Counted from the first letter of the stretch, positions 9,160-18,549 are shown. The stretch: DNA of 64,000 nucleotides from Lachnospiraceae bacterium (GCA_017427415.1 JAFRSU010000053.1:34976-98975); one strand, 5' to 3'. A program made the numbers and translations. The notes: generated from the sequence alone by a model not told the origin.

Positions 9160-9915
9160 ATGTCTGTATATAAACGAATGATCTTTATAATGGTAACCGG
9201 GATAATGCTTATCGGGATGCTGACTTTTTCTACAGGACGTCCCGTAAAAAGTGCCGTTATCATAATACCGGCCGGTACGGAAGATCCGGAGGGGACCGAG
9301 GCTGTTTTAAATGTTACACCTACCGATATCCCGACCGATACTACCACACCCGAGCCCACGGCACCGGAACCGACAGAACCGCCCGTTCCTACAGTGCCTG
9401 CCGATAATCCCTTGAGATATGAGGTATATCCCGATATCCATGACCTGATACAGGAGTATTATGATGCCAAAGCAGCTGCGGATATCGACAAGATGAAAAA
9501 ACTGGTCACAGATCCTGTGTATATAAGTACCGAGACCATTACCGCCCAGAGCGAGTTCGTAAAAGGGTATTCGGACTTAAAGTGCTATACCAAGCGGGGC
9601 GGCGGAGAGATAGATTTTGTCGTATACTGCACCGTGAATATGCTTGTTTCCACACTTGAAACACCCATTGCTTCTCTTGAGTCGTTCTATATCATATATA
9701 AGGACGGAAAGCCCGTGATATTCTCCGGAGTTATTACGGATGAAGCTACACAGGCTGTTTTAAATACTCTGGATAATGACGATGATGTTGTGGAACTTAA
9801 AGAGTATACCTTAGAGGCGATATCCGCAGCGGCCGAGGCCGATCCTGCGGTATATGAATTCTGGCAGAAACTTATAAATGCCGTGGGTACGGAAGAAAAC
9901 AGCACTGCCCCTTAA
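9160..9915 (+). CDS. Secreted protein with Thr/Pro-rich linker and small C-terminal domain
   Basis: A 251-residue protein behind a strong RBS (GGAGGAAATAA). An N-terminal hydrophobic stretch (MIFIMVTGIMLIGMLTF) serves as signal peptide or anchor; no lipobox cysteine. Residues about 47-82 are a TP/EP-rich linker (TDTTTPEPTAPEPTEPP). The rest, starting around DLIQEYYDAKAAADIDKM, resembles the NTF2-like domains found at the end of many clostridial exported proteins; this is a fold guess from the helix-then-beta pattern. It has its own promoter and ends tail-to-tail with the DUF5688 gene, the two stop regions overlapping by 4 bp. Function unknown. Confidence 0.65.
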   Translation: MSVYKRMIFIMVTGIMLIGMLTFSTGRPVKSAVIIIPAGTEDPEGTEAVLNVTPTDIPTDTTTPEPTAPEPTEPPVPTVPADNPLRYEVYPDIHDLIQEYYDAKAAADIDKMKKLVTDPVYISTETITAQSEFVKGYSDLKCYTKRGGGEIDFVVYCTVNMLVSTLETPIASLESFYIIYKDGKPVIFSGVITDEATQAVLNTLDNDDDVVELKEYTLEAISAAAEADPAVYEFWQKLINAVGTEENSTAP

Positions 9916-10796
9916 TCCTTGACTGTAAAGCAGTCGCCAGGATAGTGATATATGCTGTCTGACAAAAATTCGGTCTCGGGGACGTAGTTGCGGTTTACGA
10001 GATTTACCATCTCTTTGAGATATTCTTCGTCCGAACCGAGTGCTTCGGGCACTATCAATACTTCGTTAACAGAACTGGGAAGGATGTAAAAACCGGAATT
10101 AATGGATTTTTGTATCCTTTCCAGTATATTTTTGTAAAGAAGACACGATGCACCGTTATACCTGTCTTTGTTGGAAAGAATATAGAGCGACGGAAGTCCG
10201 GCGTATACGGGATCCGGCGGAGCAAACGGGTAGGATTTCAGTTCTTCGCCTAAGGTTTGGAATACTGCAGGAAACAGCTTTTCGGTATTTTCGACGGCTG
10301 TTTTTTTCATTTCTTCATGAGTTATCCCGAAAAAATCGCAATTCGTATTATCTATTTTTATGGAAGATATGCCGCCGGGACCGCCTGAGAGAAGATAATG
10401 ATAGGTTACAGCCAGATCCATAACTTTTTCGTGAGGAGCATTTTTAAGAAAAGCCTTATTCCGCTCGTAATTTACCAGCTTTACGAATATCCTTCCGGAT
10501 ATGTTCTCCTTGTTTATCAGTTCGAACAGTCCGTCTTTTCCGAATTCCTTATGTTCATGGTATAATCCGACTATATGCTCTGCAAGATCTTCTATGGGTC
10601 TGCCGTTGATATGCTCCAGGAAAAAACCGTTCAGATATATACCGGGGGAAACAAGCCTGTCTTTTTCCGATATGACAAGGCATACGTATTCCACTGAATT
10701 GTTCTTGGTGACCTTCCGGGATTCGATCAGGAAATCGTCTCCCAATATATCGGAGACCTGCTGTCTGATACTCTCTGTAAATTCTTCGAAATTCAT
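9912..10796 (-). CDS. DUF5688 family protein
   Basis: A 294-residue cytoplasmic protein. The opening MNFEEFTESIRQQV, then SVEYVCLVISEKDRLVSPGI and a FFLEHINGRPIEDLAEHIV stretch match my memory of DUF5688, a family common and often multicopy in Lachnospiraceae, with no established function. The C-terminal half (ASCLLYKNILERIQ, then YILPSSVNEVLIVPEA) is the conserved core, in which self-reported fitness of a stored value is predicted by some annotations but not proven. No transmembrane segment. RBS AGGAGG just upstream of ATG on the minus strand. Convergent with the gene at 9160, divergent from hflX. Confidence 0.75.
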   Translation of the reverse strand: MNFEEFTESIRQQVSDILGDDFLIESRKVTKNNSVEYVCLVISEKDRLVSPGIYLNGFFLEHINGRPIEDLAEHIVGLYHEHKEFGKDGLFELINKENISGRIFVKLVNYERNKAFLKNAPHEKVMDLAVTYHYLLSGGPGGISSIKIDNTNCDFFGITHEEMKKTAVENTEKLFPAVFQTLGEELKSYPFAPPDPVYAGLPSLYILSNKDRYNGASCLLYKNILERIQKSINSGFYILPSSVNEVLIVPEALGSDEEYLKEMVNLVNRNYVPETEFLSDSIYHYPGDCFTVKD

Positions 10797-10938
10797 TGTA
10801 CCTCCTGTTTGGAGGCGGTAATTAAGAAATAAAAATAATTAAATGAAACACACTTTTTTACACTTTAAATTATTCTATCATGTACTTTTGCTCTTGTCAA
10901 GAAAAGCAATAATTGAGTATAATTTCCTTGTTTTTTTA

Positions 10939-10967
10939 TTGATTATATAAAAAGTATGTGCTAAAAT
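10939..10967 (+). promoter_or_regulatory. Promoter of hflX
   Basis: TTGATT (10939-10944), 17 bp, TAAAAT (10962-10967), 49 bp before the hflX start codon. The rest of the 220-bp divergent spacer holds nothing else I can name. Confidence 0.65.
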
Positions 10968-11016
10968 CGTTAAGGTTATCTGGTGGAAGTGTGTTTTAAG
11001 CAAAAAGGAGTACCCG

Positions 11017-12273
11017 ATGCAGGAACTTTTCGATATATGTGAGGAACAGGAACGTGTCATTTTGGTGGCAGTACAGCGCGAAAGTGATGATGATACGGAA
11101 AAGTCGGTCGATGAGCTTAAGAAGCTTGCCGATACTGCCGGGGCACTTACCGTCGGGCGTCTTATACAGAAAAGGGAAAGCGTGCAGGCGGGGACTTATA
11201 TAGGTAAAGGTAAGATACAGGAATTAAAAGAGATGGTCCGTGAGACCGGGGCTACCGGCATCATATGCGATGATGAGTTAAGTCCCGCTCAGATGCGTAA
11301 TTTAGAGAGTGAGCTTGAGACCAAGATCATGGACAGGACCATGCTTATCCTTGATATTTTTGCAAAGCATGCATCTTCCGCCGAAGGCAAGCTTCAGGTT
11401 GAGATGGCGCAGTTAAAATACAGGATGGCCAGACTTGTCGGTATGAGAAGTTCTATGTCAAGGGTGTCTTACGGCATAGGCATGAGAGGTCCCGGTGAGA
11501 AAAAACTCGAGATGGACAGGCGTTTGATCAGGGACAGGGTGAGCCGCTTAGGCGATGAACTTGAAGCGATAGAGCAGAACAGAAGTACCAACAGGTCCAA
11601 AAGGACAAAAAGCGGTATCCCCGTGGCAGCCATAGTAGGATACACCAATGCCGGTAAATCCACACTCCTTAACAGGCTGACCGGATCGGATATCCTTTCT
11701 GCGGACATGCTCTTTGCTACACTCGATCCCACCACCAGGGTATTTAAGTTTGAGAACGGTCAGGAACTCCTGCTTACGGATACGGTAGGTTTTATCAGGA
11801 AGCTTCCCCATCATCTGATAGAAGCATTCCATTCCACGCTTGAGGAAGCATGCTATGCCGATTTTATCATACATGTGGTCGATTCATCGAATCCCGATGC
11901 ACCCGCCCATATGCATGTCGTATATGAGACCTTAAAAAAGCTCGGAGTAAAGGATAAACCCGTGATCACCTTGTTTAACAAGTCGGATGTGGCGGCGGAT
12001 CCGGGGCTTAAAGATCTTAACTGCGAAAAGTATCTGAATGTTTCCGCAAAAACCGGCGAGGGTCTTGATGCCTTTATCGATACAATGGAAAAGCTTTTGC
12101 TCGAAAGCAAGGTGAGCGTTGAGAGCGTGATAGGCTATAAGGATGCCGGAGTGATAGACAGGATAAGAAAGGACGGTACACTTCTCGAAGAAAAGTACCT
12201 TCCTGAAGGGATAGGGATTAAGGCTTATATATCAAAAGAGCTTTACGGAAAAATAAAAAGTATCATAGAGTAA
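11017..12273 (+). CDS. hflX: GTPase HflX
   Basis: A 418-residue ribosome-associated GTPase of the Obg-HflX group, which splits or rescues stalled 70S ribosomes, notably under heat stress. The N-terminal HflX domain shows TVGRLIQKRE, AGTYIGKGKIQELK and, at its end, the glycine-rich GMRGPGEKKLEMDRR. The G domain has G1 GYTNAGKST (about 207), G3 DTVGF (about 255) and G4 NKSD. Length is normal for the family. RBS AAGGAG precedes ATG 11017. The stop TAA overlaps an out-of-phase ATG, and the next gene starts 20 bp later, so hflX and the CotH-kinase gene are probably cotranscribed although their functions look unrelated. Confidence 0.95.
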   Translation: MQELFDICEEQERVILVAVQRESDDDTEKSVDELKKLADTAGALTVGRLIQKRESVQAGTYIGKGKIQELKEMVRETGATGIICDDELSPAQMRNLESELETKIMDRTMLILDIFAKHASSAEGKLQVEMAQLKYRMARLVGMRSSMSRVSYGIGMRGPGEKKLEMDRRLIRDRVSRLGDELEAIEQNRSTNRSKRTKSGIPVAAIVGYTNAGKSTLLNRLTGSDILSADMLFATLDPTTRVFKFENGQELLLTDTVGFIRKLPHHLIEAFHSTLEEACYADFIIHVVDSSNPDAPAHMHVVYETLKKLGVKDKPVITLFNKSDVAADPGLKDLNCEKYLNVSAKTGEGLDAFIDTMEKLLLESKVSVESVIGYKDAGVIDRIRKDGTLLEEKYLPEGIGIKAYISKELYGKIKSIIE

Positions 12274-12293
12274 TGTTTTTGGGGGTTTTAGAA

Positions 12294-14183
12294 GTGAAAA
12301 AGAAATTCGGAAATATAAAAACGGTATTTGTGTTGGTAATGTGTATCGCGGCACTTGTACTTTCTTCGTGCGGCAAGGGAAGTGACGGACCGGATACCGG
12401 TTCGGTCACGCAGGCGCCCACTGGAGCTGAGCCTACAACTGTAGAACCGGGACAGACGGATACTCCGACTCCTACAGGCGAAGAGCCGACTAAGAGACCG
12501 GACCAGGGCAGACCCGTACCTACATCTTCCATAGACAAGTCTCCTACGGAAAAGAGCGTAAGCTCACTTGCACCCGAGCAGAATAAAAAGCCGGAGCTTG
12601 TAGACGGATATAGAGAGGTTGAACTCGAGTTTAAAGAGGACGGATCTTTTAAGTTCAAGCAGGTCAACTGCTTCTATAACGAGCAGGTTAAGCTTACCAT
12701 TACCGCTCCCGAAGGAGCTGTAGTATATTATACTTTAGACGGTACCGAGCCTACTGTTTATTCCGCATATTATGTCGAGCCTCTTATTTTTGAAAAGAGA
12801 GGCGGGGATTTCCCTGAGGCACATGTATTCAGGGCTGCGGTAATAGATAAGGACTGGAATATGTCCAAGGTTGCGGCCAGGACTTTCCTTGTAGGAAGTA
12901 ATCTGGACAAGAGATTTTCCACTACCGTGTTCTTTATAAGCGGCGATCCGGACGAGCTTTACAATGCACCTAACGGTATCATGTACGGGAATAATGCTTT
13001 TGAGCGCGGCCGTGATTCGGAGAGAATGGTATATATAGAGGCCTTTGAGGCTGACGGGACTCCGATATTTGCACAGTTCGGCGGAGTGAGGATTTACGGC
13101 GGTTACTCGAGAAATTACGATATAAAATCATTTAAGCTTTACTCACGTAAGTCTTACGATGAAGAACATAAGAATTTTAAGTTCGACGAGTTTGAGACCC
13201 CTAAGCTTTATGAGCTTGAAGAGGGTGAAAATCCTATTATAACCAAGTACGACAAGCTGGTGCTCCGTAACGGCGGCAATGATTATCAGTTCGCATTTAT
13301 AAGGGATGAGATCAGCCAGCGCCTGGTAAAGCGTGCGGGTTTTGAGACCTACGAAGAGGTGATACCTGCCGTATGTTATTTGAACGGCAATTATTATTCA
13401 CTGTTCTGGCTCCATGAGAATTATTGCGATAAGTACTTCAAGGAGAAGTTCGGGGACGGGGAAGGTGAGTTTATCGTAGCCGAGGGTACCGATCAGGAAA
13501 AGAGTGATGACGAAGAGATCCAGAGTTTCATAGATGATTACAACAGGAAGTATAAGAGTTTCTCGACATCCGATCTTAAGGATAATGCAGTATATCAGAG
13601 ACTTTGTGATTTCATGGATGTGGAGAGTTATCTTGATTTCTTTGCATGGAATATAGCTCTTAACAACTGGGACTGGCCGAATAACAATTTTAAGTGTTTT
13701 AAATATGTTCCGGCAGCCGGTGAGAATGCAGGAGAAGGTGTATTCGACGGGAAATGGAGATTCCTTCCCCATGACATGGATTACACCTACGACATATACG
13801 ATCAGGCAAAAGCAAACGAAAGCTACAATACCTTAAAGGCTGTCCTCGATGAGGATGAGGAGCGTTATTCACCTCTGTTTGCAAAGCTTATGGAACGTAA
13901 GGACTGCAGGGATTATTTCAGAAATAAGACCTATGAATACATCAACGGTGCACAGAGCGAACAGGCGATAAAGGAAGAGTATGAGAAGCTTCATGAGGAA
14001 CGTAAGAGAGAGTTTTCTTATTTCTATGAACATCTTCAGAATCTGAGACGTAAGGGCAACTGGAATATCTGGGCACAGCCTCAGAATTATGCAGGCTACG
14101 AGAAGCAGATATACACATTTGCAGAAAAGAGAGCGGCATTTGTGATCAAGTATATGGATGAACTGCTCCCGGCGATCGAATAA
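12294..14183 (+). CDS. CotH-kinase family lipoprotein
   Basis: A 629-residue lipoprotein if GTG 12294 is used; an ATG at 12273 overlaps the hflX stop but lacks a suitable RBS, whereas GGGGG sits 8 nt before the GTG. The signal peptide ends in the lipobox LSSC-G. A Thr/Pro-rich linker follows, then a chitobiase/Fn3-like module (VVYYTLDGTEPTVYS), then the CotH fold: LVLRNGGNDYQFAFIRDEIS, VCYLNGNYYSLFWLHENY and KWRFLPHDMDYTY, whose late acidic residues correspond to the kinase-like metal site. Spore CotH phosphorylates coat proteins; homologues in non-spore contexts are extracellular and of unknown substrate, some cellulosome-linked. Outer face of the membrane. Confidence 0.85.
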   Translation: MKKKFGNIKTVFVLVMCIAALVLSSCGKGSDGPDTGSVTQAPTGAEPTTVEPGQTDTPTPTGEEPTKRPDQGRPVPTSSIDKSPTEKSVSSLAPEQNKKPELVDGYREVELEFKEDGSFKFKQVNCFYNEQVKLTITAPEGAVVYYTLDGTEPTVYSAYYVEPLIFEKRGGDFPEAHVFRAAVIDKDWNMSKVAARTFLVGSNLDKRFSTTVFFISGDPDELYNAPNGIMYGNNAFERGRDSERMVYIEAFEADGTPIFAQFGGVRIYGGYSRNYDIKSFKLYSRKSYDEEHKNFKFDEFETPKLYELEEGENPIITKYDKLVLRNGGNDYQFAFIRDEISQRLVKRAGFETYEEVIPAVCYLNGNYYSLFWLHENYCDKYFKEKFGDGEGEFIVAEGTDQEKSDDEEIQSFIDDYNRKYKSFSTSDLKDNAVYQRLCDFMDVESYLDFFAWNIALNNWDWPNNNFKCFKYVPAAGENAGEGVFDGKWRFLPHDMDYTYDIYDQAKANESYNTLKAVLDEDEERYSPLFAKLMERKDCRDYFRNKTYEYINGAQSEQAIKEEYEKLHEERKREFSYFYEHLQNLRRKGNWNIWAQPQNYAGYEKQIYTFAEKRAAFVIKYMDELLPAIE

Positions 14184-14220
14184 AGGGATTTCCGGGTTTT
14201 AAACAGTGGGATAAATTATC

Positions 14221-14305
14221 AGGGCTCTGTCCGGGCAGCATCCCGGCGAAATTGTCACCAAAGACAATTTCGCCCGGGAGCATACCCGTCACGAGCCCTT
14301 TTTTA
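14221..14305. terminator. Long imperfect hairpin, shared terminator between CotH gene and mraY
   Basis: Outer arms AGGGCTC (14221-14227) and GAGCCCT (14293-14299) enclose a perfect 10-bp stem CGAAATTGTC/GACAATTTCG (14247-14256 / 14263-14272); the sequence between pairs with a few mismatches, so almost the whole 79 nt folds into one long hairpin. Six T follow on the plus strand. Its length is far beyond what a terminator needs, suggesting a REP-like repeat recruited as a terminator. Confidence 0.65.
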
Positions 14306-14387
14306 GTGTAATATTTTAAATGATTATTAATTCCTGAATTAGTTGTCTTTCAAACGGCAGCGGGTTCTTTAGAGAAGTGCATTCGGG

Positions 14388-15365
14388 TCAGCGCAGCATC
14401 ATAAGTACCGCCATACAGATGATAAACTGTATTATGCAGAATCTGTGGACCACGTGGGTGTCCTTCCATTGTTTGTCCTCGGGCCTGTTCTTACGGAAGT
14501 GGTCATGTAAGGGAGTCCTGGTATTCTTAAGGATACTTATCTTAAAGAATCTTAACAGGAATATTTTCACGAGTCCTAATCCGCCGTCCAATATGAATAC
14601 TATACAGATGGGGATGAAGAGCAGCGGGTCACCGCATTTCATGGCTGCTATCGCCATAAATACACCGATGGTACGTGAACCTGCATCTCCCATCAGCATG
14701 ATGCTCGGGGAGGCATTGAACCAAAGGTATCCTGCCATGGCAAACATGAACAGCACTTCGTACATTACAAAATCAGGTTCTGCGGTGATAAGCATGAATG
14801 TGAACATGCATATGATCGAAAGCGATGTACAGAGTCCGTCCACACCGTCAGTACAGTTGATCACGTTTATCGACATCCATATAAGTATGGTGGCAAGTAT
14901 CACGTATACAACATATGGCAGTTCTAACGAAAGGTTTTTTCCTATGAGGCTTGATAAGAGCCTGAAATCAATGACTGTGGAGTTATGAGCCGCAAATGTG
15001 ATGGCACAGCCTATGGAGATAAGTAAATCAAGGGCTCCTTTTTTATAGTCGCTCCAGGACTTAGTCGATGCATCATCCAAAAATCCGGTCATCATCGCAA
15101 AGAACAGGAATACAAGATATACTGCATATTCCACATCAAACGGTGCAAACAGGAATGCGAGCACACAGAAGACGGTCACGAATATGATCCCGGCGCCTCT
15201 GGCCTTGCCTTTTGCTTTTTCGGCGTTTACCGCAAATGCACGTCCTTTGTCAACGGGAAGCTTGGCTTTCAGCTTATCTGACAGGACGAAGGTCAGCACA
15301 AAGACCAATACTGCAACAGCAGCCGTATAGAACGGCGGGAGCTTATCAAAAAGTAAAGTTACCAT
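14388..15365 (-). CDS. mraY: Phospho-N-acetylmuramoyl-pentapeptide transferase (MraY)
   Basis: A 325-residue polytopic membrane enzyme that joins UDP-MurNAc-pentapeptide to undecaprenyl phosphate, making lipid I. Diagnostic pieces: FLDDASTK (the DDxxK region), NCTDGVDGL, LMGDAGSRTIG, and a C-terminal HDHFRK...HRFCIIQ corresponding to the HHHFE and following loop. About ten hydrophobic segments. ATG 15380 is possible, but the in-frame ATG 15365 has AGAGG 8 nt upstream and is preferred. It is a monocistronic gene here, away from a division/cell-wall cluster; ddl and murF lie far downstream. TagO-type transferases are the nearest alternative; the HHHFE-like loop favours MraY. Confidence 0.82.
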   Translation of the reverse strand: MVTLLFDKLPPFYTAAVAVLVFVLTFVLSDKLKAKLPVDKGRAFAVNAEKAKGKARGAGIIFVTVFCVLAFLFAPFDVEYAVYLVFLFFAMMTGFLDDASTKSWSDYKKGALDLLISIGCAITFAAHNSTVIDFRLLSSLIGKNLSLELPYVVYVILATILIWMSINVINCTDGVDGLCTSLSIICMFTFMLITAEPDFVMYEVLFMFAMAGYLWFNASPSIMLMGDAGSRTIGVFMAIAAMKCGDPLLFIPICIVFILDGGLGLVKIFLLRFFKISILKNTRTPLHDHFRKNRPEDKQWKDTHVVHRFCIIQFIICMAVLMMLR

Positions 15366-15514
15366 ACCGGTACCTCTCATCTATAGATTTTTCATTTGAT
15401 ATTTTACCCCATTTGATGTATTTTGTATATAGCTTTTTTTATTTTAGGGGTTGAGGGTATATAAAAATCCTCCGATATACATATTAGGACTATGTTTTCC
15501 GAAAGGAGATTATT

Positions 15515-16729
15515 ATGGACAGGACTTTATATATAAAAAGATCTGTAAAGGCGGCCATGGCATTTGCCTTTTTGATATTGATATTTACAGCATCCGTAAG
15601 GGTGAAGGCCGAAGAGACGGTATCCGTTACAGAGATAAATTATGAAAAAAGCACGGTTACGGTCAAGTTAGGCACCGGTGATACCGAGCTGCAGATATCG
15701 GATTCAAAGCAGAAAACCTGGGAGACGGTGACCGTAGAACCTGTATCCGGTGCAGTTACCCTTGATATTTCATGGATACCTGTATCTAAGGACTATGTGC
15801 TCTCACTCCGCGGAGATAAAAACAAGACTGCAGTAAAAGTGAAGATACCGAAGCAGGAAAAAACGCTTAAAGTTACATATACAGCAGCGGCAGGCGTACT
15901 TGATATCACAGGGGATAACGGACGTACGATACAGTGGAGAAAAAAGAATTCGACAAAGTGGAAGACATATAATAAGTCTGCATTTTCCAAAACACTTGAA
16001 GGCTTGGTAAGTAAGGGTGCCACACTCGTATTCAGGACCGCTCCCGTAAAAGGAGACGGGACATCCGCAGGCCTTCGTCCCGGAAAAGAAGTATCCGTAG
16101 CCATAAAGCATAAGACAGCGGCTCCTAAGGTTGCGATAGATGACGAGAAGCTTACCTTTAAGCTCGATAAAGGACTTGAGTACAGGTTCTGTGACGAGGA
16201 CGGAAAGGTACTTGACGGAGAAAAATGGAAAAAGGTACCTGTAGGAAGCGATGTGCTTATAAAGGATCTGGCACCGAAGGCATTGGCAGATGCGTCAAAG
16301 GACGGCGAGACAGTGGGGATACAGTTCAGGGTTCCTGCTACCGCAAAGAAACAGATGTCGAACACTGCCACCGTCTTTATACCGGGACAGACAAGGCTTA
16401 CCGATGAAGAACTGAAAAGCGTAAAAATAGAGTATAAAGAAGACGGATCGGGTTTTATGCTGACCTTTGAGAAAGCAAGCTATTCGGTACCTTATGAATA
16501 CTGCATTATAAATGCAAAAGACCAAAAAGAGGGCGTAACGATAGACAGCTTTAACGAGATACACTGGGTTACCGTTACGGATAAGAGAGCTTTTACCGTT
16601 GAAAAGGAAGAGAACAACGCAACTGAGGGAAGCATCATATATGTAAGGAAGAAGTCGATAAGAAAGCTTGGTATAAGCGGATATGCACTTGCTTCCACAT
16701 ATAAGAAATTCACAACTGTTGAGTACTAG
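15515..16729 (+). CDS. Secreted protein, first of a tandem paralogue pair
   Basis: A 404-residue exported protein with signal peptide (AMAFAFLILIFTASVRVKA). RBS GAAAGGAGA. No domain family recognised. It is beta-strand rich and Lys/Thr rich. Landmarks are shared with the next gene in the same order and nearly the same length: an early DISWIP / DISWVDP element, a VKIPK or VTIPK element, a VFIPGQ / LFVPGQ element, and late SVPYEYCII / ELPIEYCII and IYVRKK / IYVRFA. These suggest repeated Ig-like or Fn3-like sandwiches. No anchor motif, so probably released or loosely wall-associated. Function unknown. Confidence 0.65.
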   Translation: MDRTLYIKRSVKAAMAFAFLILIFTASVRVKAEETVSVTEINYEKSTVTVKLGTGDTELQISDSKQKTWETVTVEPVSGAVTLDISWIPVSKDYVLSLRGDKNKTAVKVKIPKQEKTLKVTYTAAAGVLDITGDNGRTIQWRKKNSTKWKTYNKSAFSKTLEGLVSKGATLVFRTAPVKGDGTSAGLRPGKEVSVAIKHKTAAPKVAIDDEKLTFKLDKGLEYRFCDEDGKVLDGEKWKKVPVGSDVLIKDLAPKALADASKDGETVGIQFRVPATAKKQMSNTATVFIPGQTRLTDEELKSVKIEYKEDGSGFMLTFEKASYSVPYEYCIINAKDQKEGVTIDSFNEIHWVTVTDKRAFTVEKEENNATEGSIIYVRKKSIRKLGISGYALASTYKKFTTVEY

Positions 16730-16771
16730 GACAGTTAAGCATTATACTATATCAGGAGGTATGAAAAAGAT

Positions 16772-17989
16772 ATGATAAAGAGAATATTTTCATGCTGCAC
16801 AGCTGTTCTGGTTATAACGGTGGTCTTTTTGCTTACTTCGGGATTAAAAACCGTACAGGCAGCAGGTGGGGAAAAACCGGTCACCATAGGTAAAATAGAT
16901 TATGATGACCTTACTTTACAGGTATTTAAGAACGGAAACGGTATAGTGTATTTTTCTACCAACGGCAGGAAAAACTGGCTGGAGGCAGACGGCGAGATAA
17001 AGAACGGTTCCGAAGGTGAATATATCGAGATGGATATATCGTGGGTGGATCCGAAAAGTGATGTGAAACTTTACTTTAAAGGAAATAAAGATGAGACCGC
17101 TGTGGATGTTACCATCCCTAAGATGATCACCGTTTTTAAGGTCAAGTTTGATAAGATAGCTATAGACTTTGATTTTGACGGATACGGAAGCTGCGAGAAA
17201 TTCATGTGGAGAAAGACTTCCGATTATAACTGGACCGAGGTATCGTTCGACAAGAGTTCGGCAAGCTACAAGGCTTTCCTTAAGACCATAGAGACGCTGC
17301 GATTTAAGGGCTGCAAGCTTATATTCTGCTGTATACAGAAGACCGGTACCGATGATAAAAATCCCGGCGAGAGGCTGAGCAACGAGGTGAAGGTCACTAT
17401 ACCCAAACAGGCTGAGGCGCCTCTTATCCAGTTTGATCTGAAAAAACGTACGGTAAATACCAAGGATTCATGGGAATACTATGACAGCAAGCAGAAAAAA
17501 TGGATAAGCTGTTCTAAGAATATGGATCTTGATACTCTGATTCCCGAGGTTTTCTCTACGGGTGGCAAAAAGGGCGAGGACGTAAAGATCAGATTCAGAT
17601 TCTATGCCACGGATAAAAAGGCTGCATCTAAGAGCACGACGCTTTTTGTACCGGGACAGAATCCCGCTCCTGTGATAGGGGAGAGCGGTGATGTTATATT
17701 CACAAACGACAATAAAAAACTGAAGATCTCCTTCCCGGGGGCTTCTACCGAACTTCCCATAGAGTACTGCATCATTAAGAAGGGGTATGCCTTTGATGAG
17801 AAAAAAGCGGTATGGAAGACCGTTAAGAGCTCTAAGAAAACACTCACATTCAGTGCTTCGGGCGCTCCTGGCGGCAGTAAGATATACGTCAGATTCGCCG
17901 GAGAGAACATGAGCAAGGTTAAGGGTACGGATATCAGGCTTGCTTCAGCATGTACCTATTATGAGGTTAACTGGCCTGATAAGACTTGA
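16772..17989 (+). CDS. Secreted protein, second of a tandem paralogue pair
   Basis: A 405-residue exported protein, paralogous to the gene 42 bp upstream (same signal peptide plus beta-sandwich layout, same order of DISW, VTIPK, LFVPGQ and EYCII elements) but well diverged. AGGAGGT lies 11 nt before ATG 16772; an ATG abutting that box encodes only MKKI and its stop overlaps the true start, so it is probably incidental. Signal peptide core VLVITVVFLLTSGL. It contains several tryptophan/lysine patches (FMWRKTSDYNW, WKTVKSSKK). The pair is followed by a bidirectional terminator, so they likely form one transcription unit. Function unknown. Confidence 0.65.
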   Translation: MIKRIFSCCTAVLVITVVFLLTSGLKTVQAAGGEKPVTIGKIDYDDLTLQVFKNGNGIVYFSTNGRKNWLEADGEIKNGSEGEYIEMDISWVDPKSDVKLYFKGNKDETAVDVTIPKMITVFKVKFDKIAIDFDFDGYGSCEKFMWRKTSDYNWTEVSFDKSSASYKAFLKTIETLRFKGCKLIFCCIQKTGTDDKNPGERLSNEVKVTIPKQAEAPLIQFDLKKRTVNTKDSWEYYDSKQKKWISCSKNMDLDTLIPEVFSTGGKKGEDVKIRFRFYATDKKAASKSTTLFVPGQNPAPVIGESGDVIFTNDNKKLKISFPGASTELPIEYCIIKKGYAFDEKKAVWKTVKSSKKTLTFSASGAPGGSKIYVRFAGENMSKVKGTDIRLASACTYYEVNWPDKT

Positions 17990-18021
17990 TCTTAAACAGG
18001 AACAAAGCAATAAACAGCAAT

Positions 18022-18049
18022 AAAAAAAGAGTCGCAAGACTCTTTTTTT
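18022..18049. terminator. Bidirectional terminator
   Basis: Perfect 12-bp stem AAAAAAAGAGTC/GACTCTTTTTTT closed by a GCAA (GNRA) tetraloop; A-run on one side and T-run on the other, so it can serve both the secreted pair and the minus-strand gene at 18064. Confidence 0.9.
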
Positions 18050-18063
18050 GTTGGTATAAAGGT

Positions 18064-18351
18064 TTAGTTAAATGCGTCCTTGATGTCTTCTGCAGCATCC
18101 TCGGCAGCTTCCTTGGCGTCATCGAGAGCATCCTTAACTTCGTCAGCAGCATCCTCGGGCTTGATGTTAAGAGAAACATATTCGGGTGATTCATCCTCAT
18201 TCTCTTCATCCAGATCGAAGTCATCAATATCATCATCGAAATCGTCATCAGCTTCATCCTTACCGGTGAGCTTCTTATATGCACAATATGCACCGAAGCC
18301 GGCAGCTGCAGCACCTGCTGCACCAACAACAAACTTTAAGAATTTCTTCAT
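18064..18351 (-). CDS. Small membrane-anchored acidic protein (YtxH-like layout)
   Basis: A 95-residue protein with an N-terminal Gly/Ala-rich hydrophobic helix (VVGAAGAAAAGFGAYCAY), then a strongly acidic stretch (DDDFDDDIDDFDLDEE) and an Ala/Asp/Lys amphipathic helix (DALDDAKEAAEDAAEDIKDA). This layout resembles YtxH/gas-vesicle-like stress proteins, but no diagnostic motif is present. RBS AAAGGAG. Monocistronic, divergent from the UPF0104 gene. The gene at 22184 shows the same hydrophobic-then-acidic design. Confidence 0.65.
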   Translation of the reverse strand: MKKFLKFVVGAAGAAAAGFGAYCAYKKLTGKDEADDDFDDDIDDFDLDEENEDESPEYVSLNIKPEDAADEVKDALDDAKEAAEDAAEDIKDAFN

Positions 18352-18479
18352 CTTGCTTCTCCTTTCAATTTTGACTGATAAGCTCAGTCAAATCATCAGA
18401 TAGTATTATACGATGAAAACACCAAAATGTAAAGTTAAAAAATTATGAATAGGGGATTTTTTGCTTTTTTTATTTAAGG

Positions 18480-18508
18480 TTGACAAGAAAACACAAAACA
18501 GATATACT
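18480..18508 (+). promoter_or_regulatory. Near-consensus promoter of the gene at 18550
   Basis: TTGACA (18480-18485), 17 bp, TATACT (18503-18508). Confidence 0.8.
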
Positions 18509-18549
18509 ATTTGAGGTTTGCGATTTAGTTTGTAATAGGAGGATTGTCG

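Noticed and set aside
16761..16775. Four-codon leader peptide MKKI overlapping the next start
   Set aside because: Its ATG abuts the AGGAGGT box, too close for initiation; most likely chance. A similar two-codon frame before the EAL gene (61475) is also judged chance.
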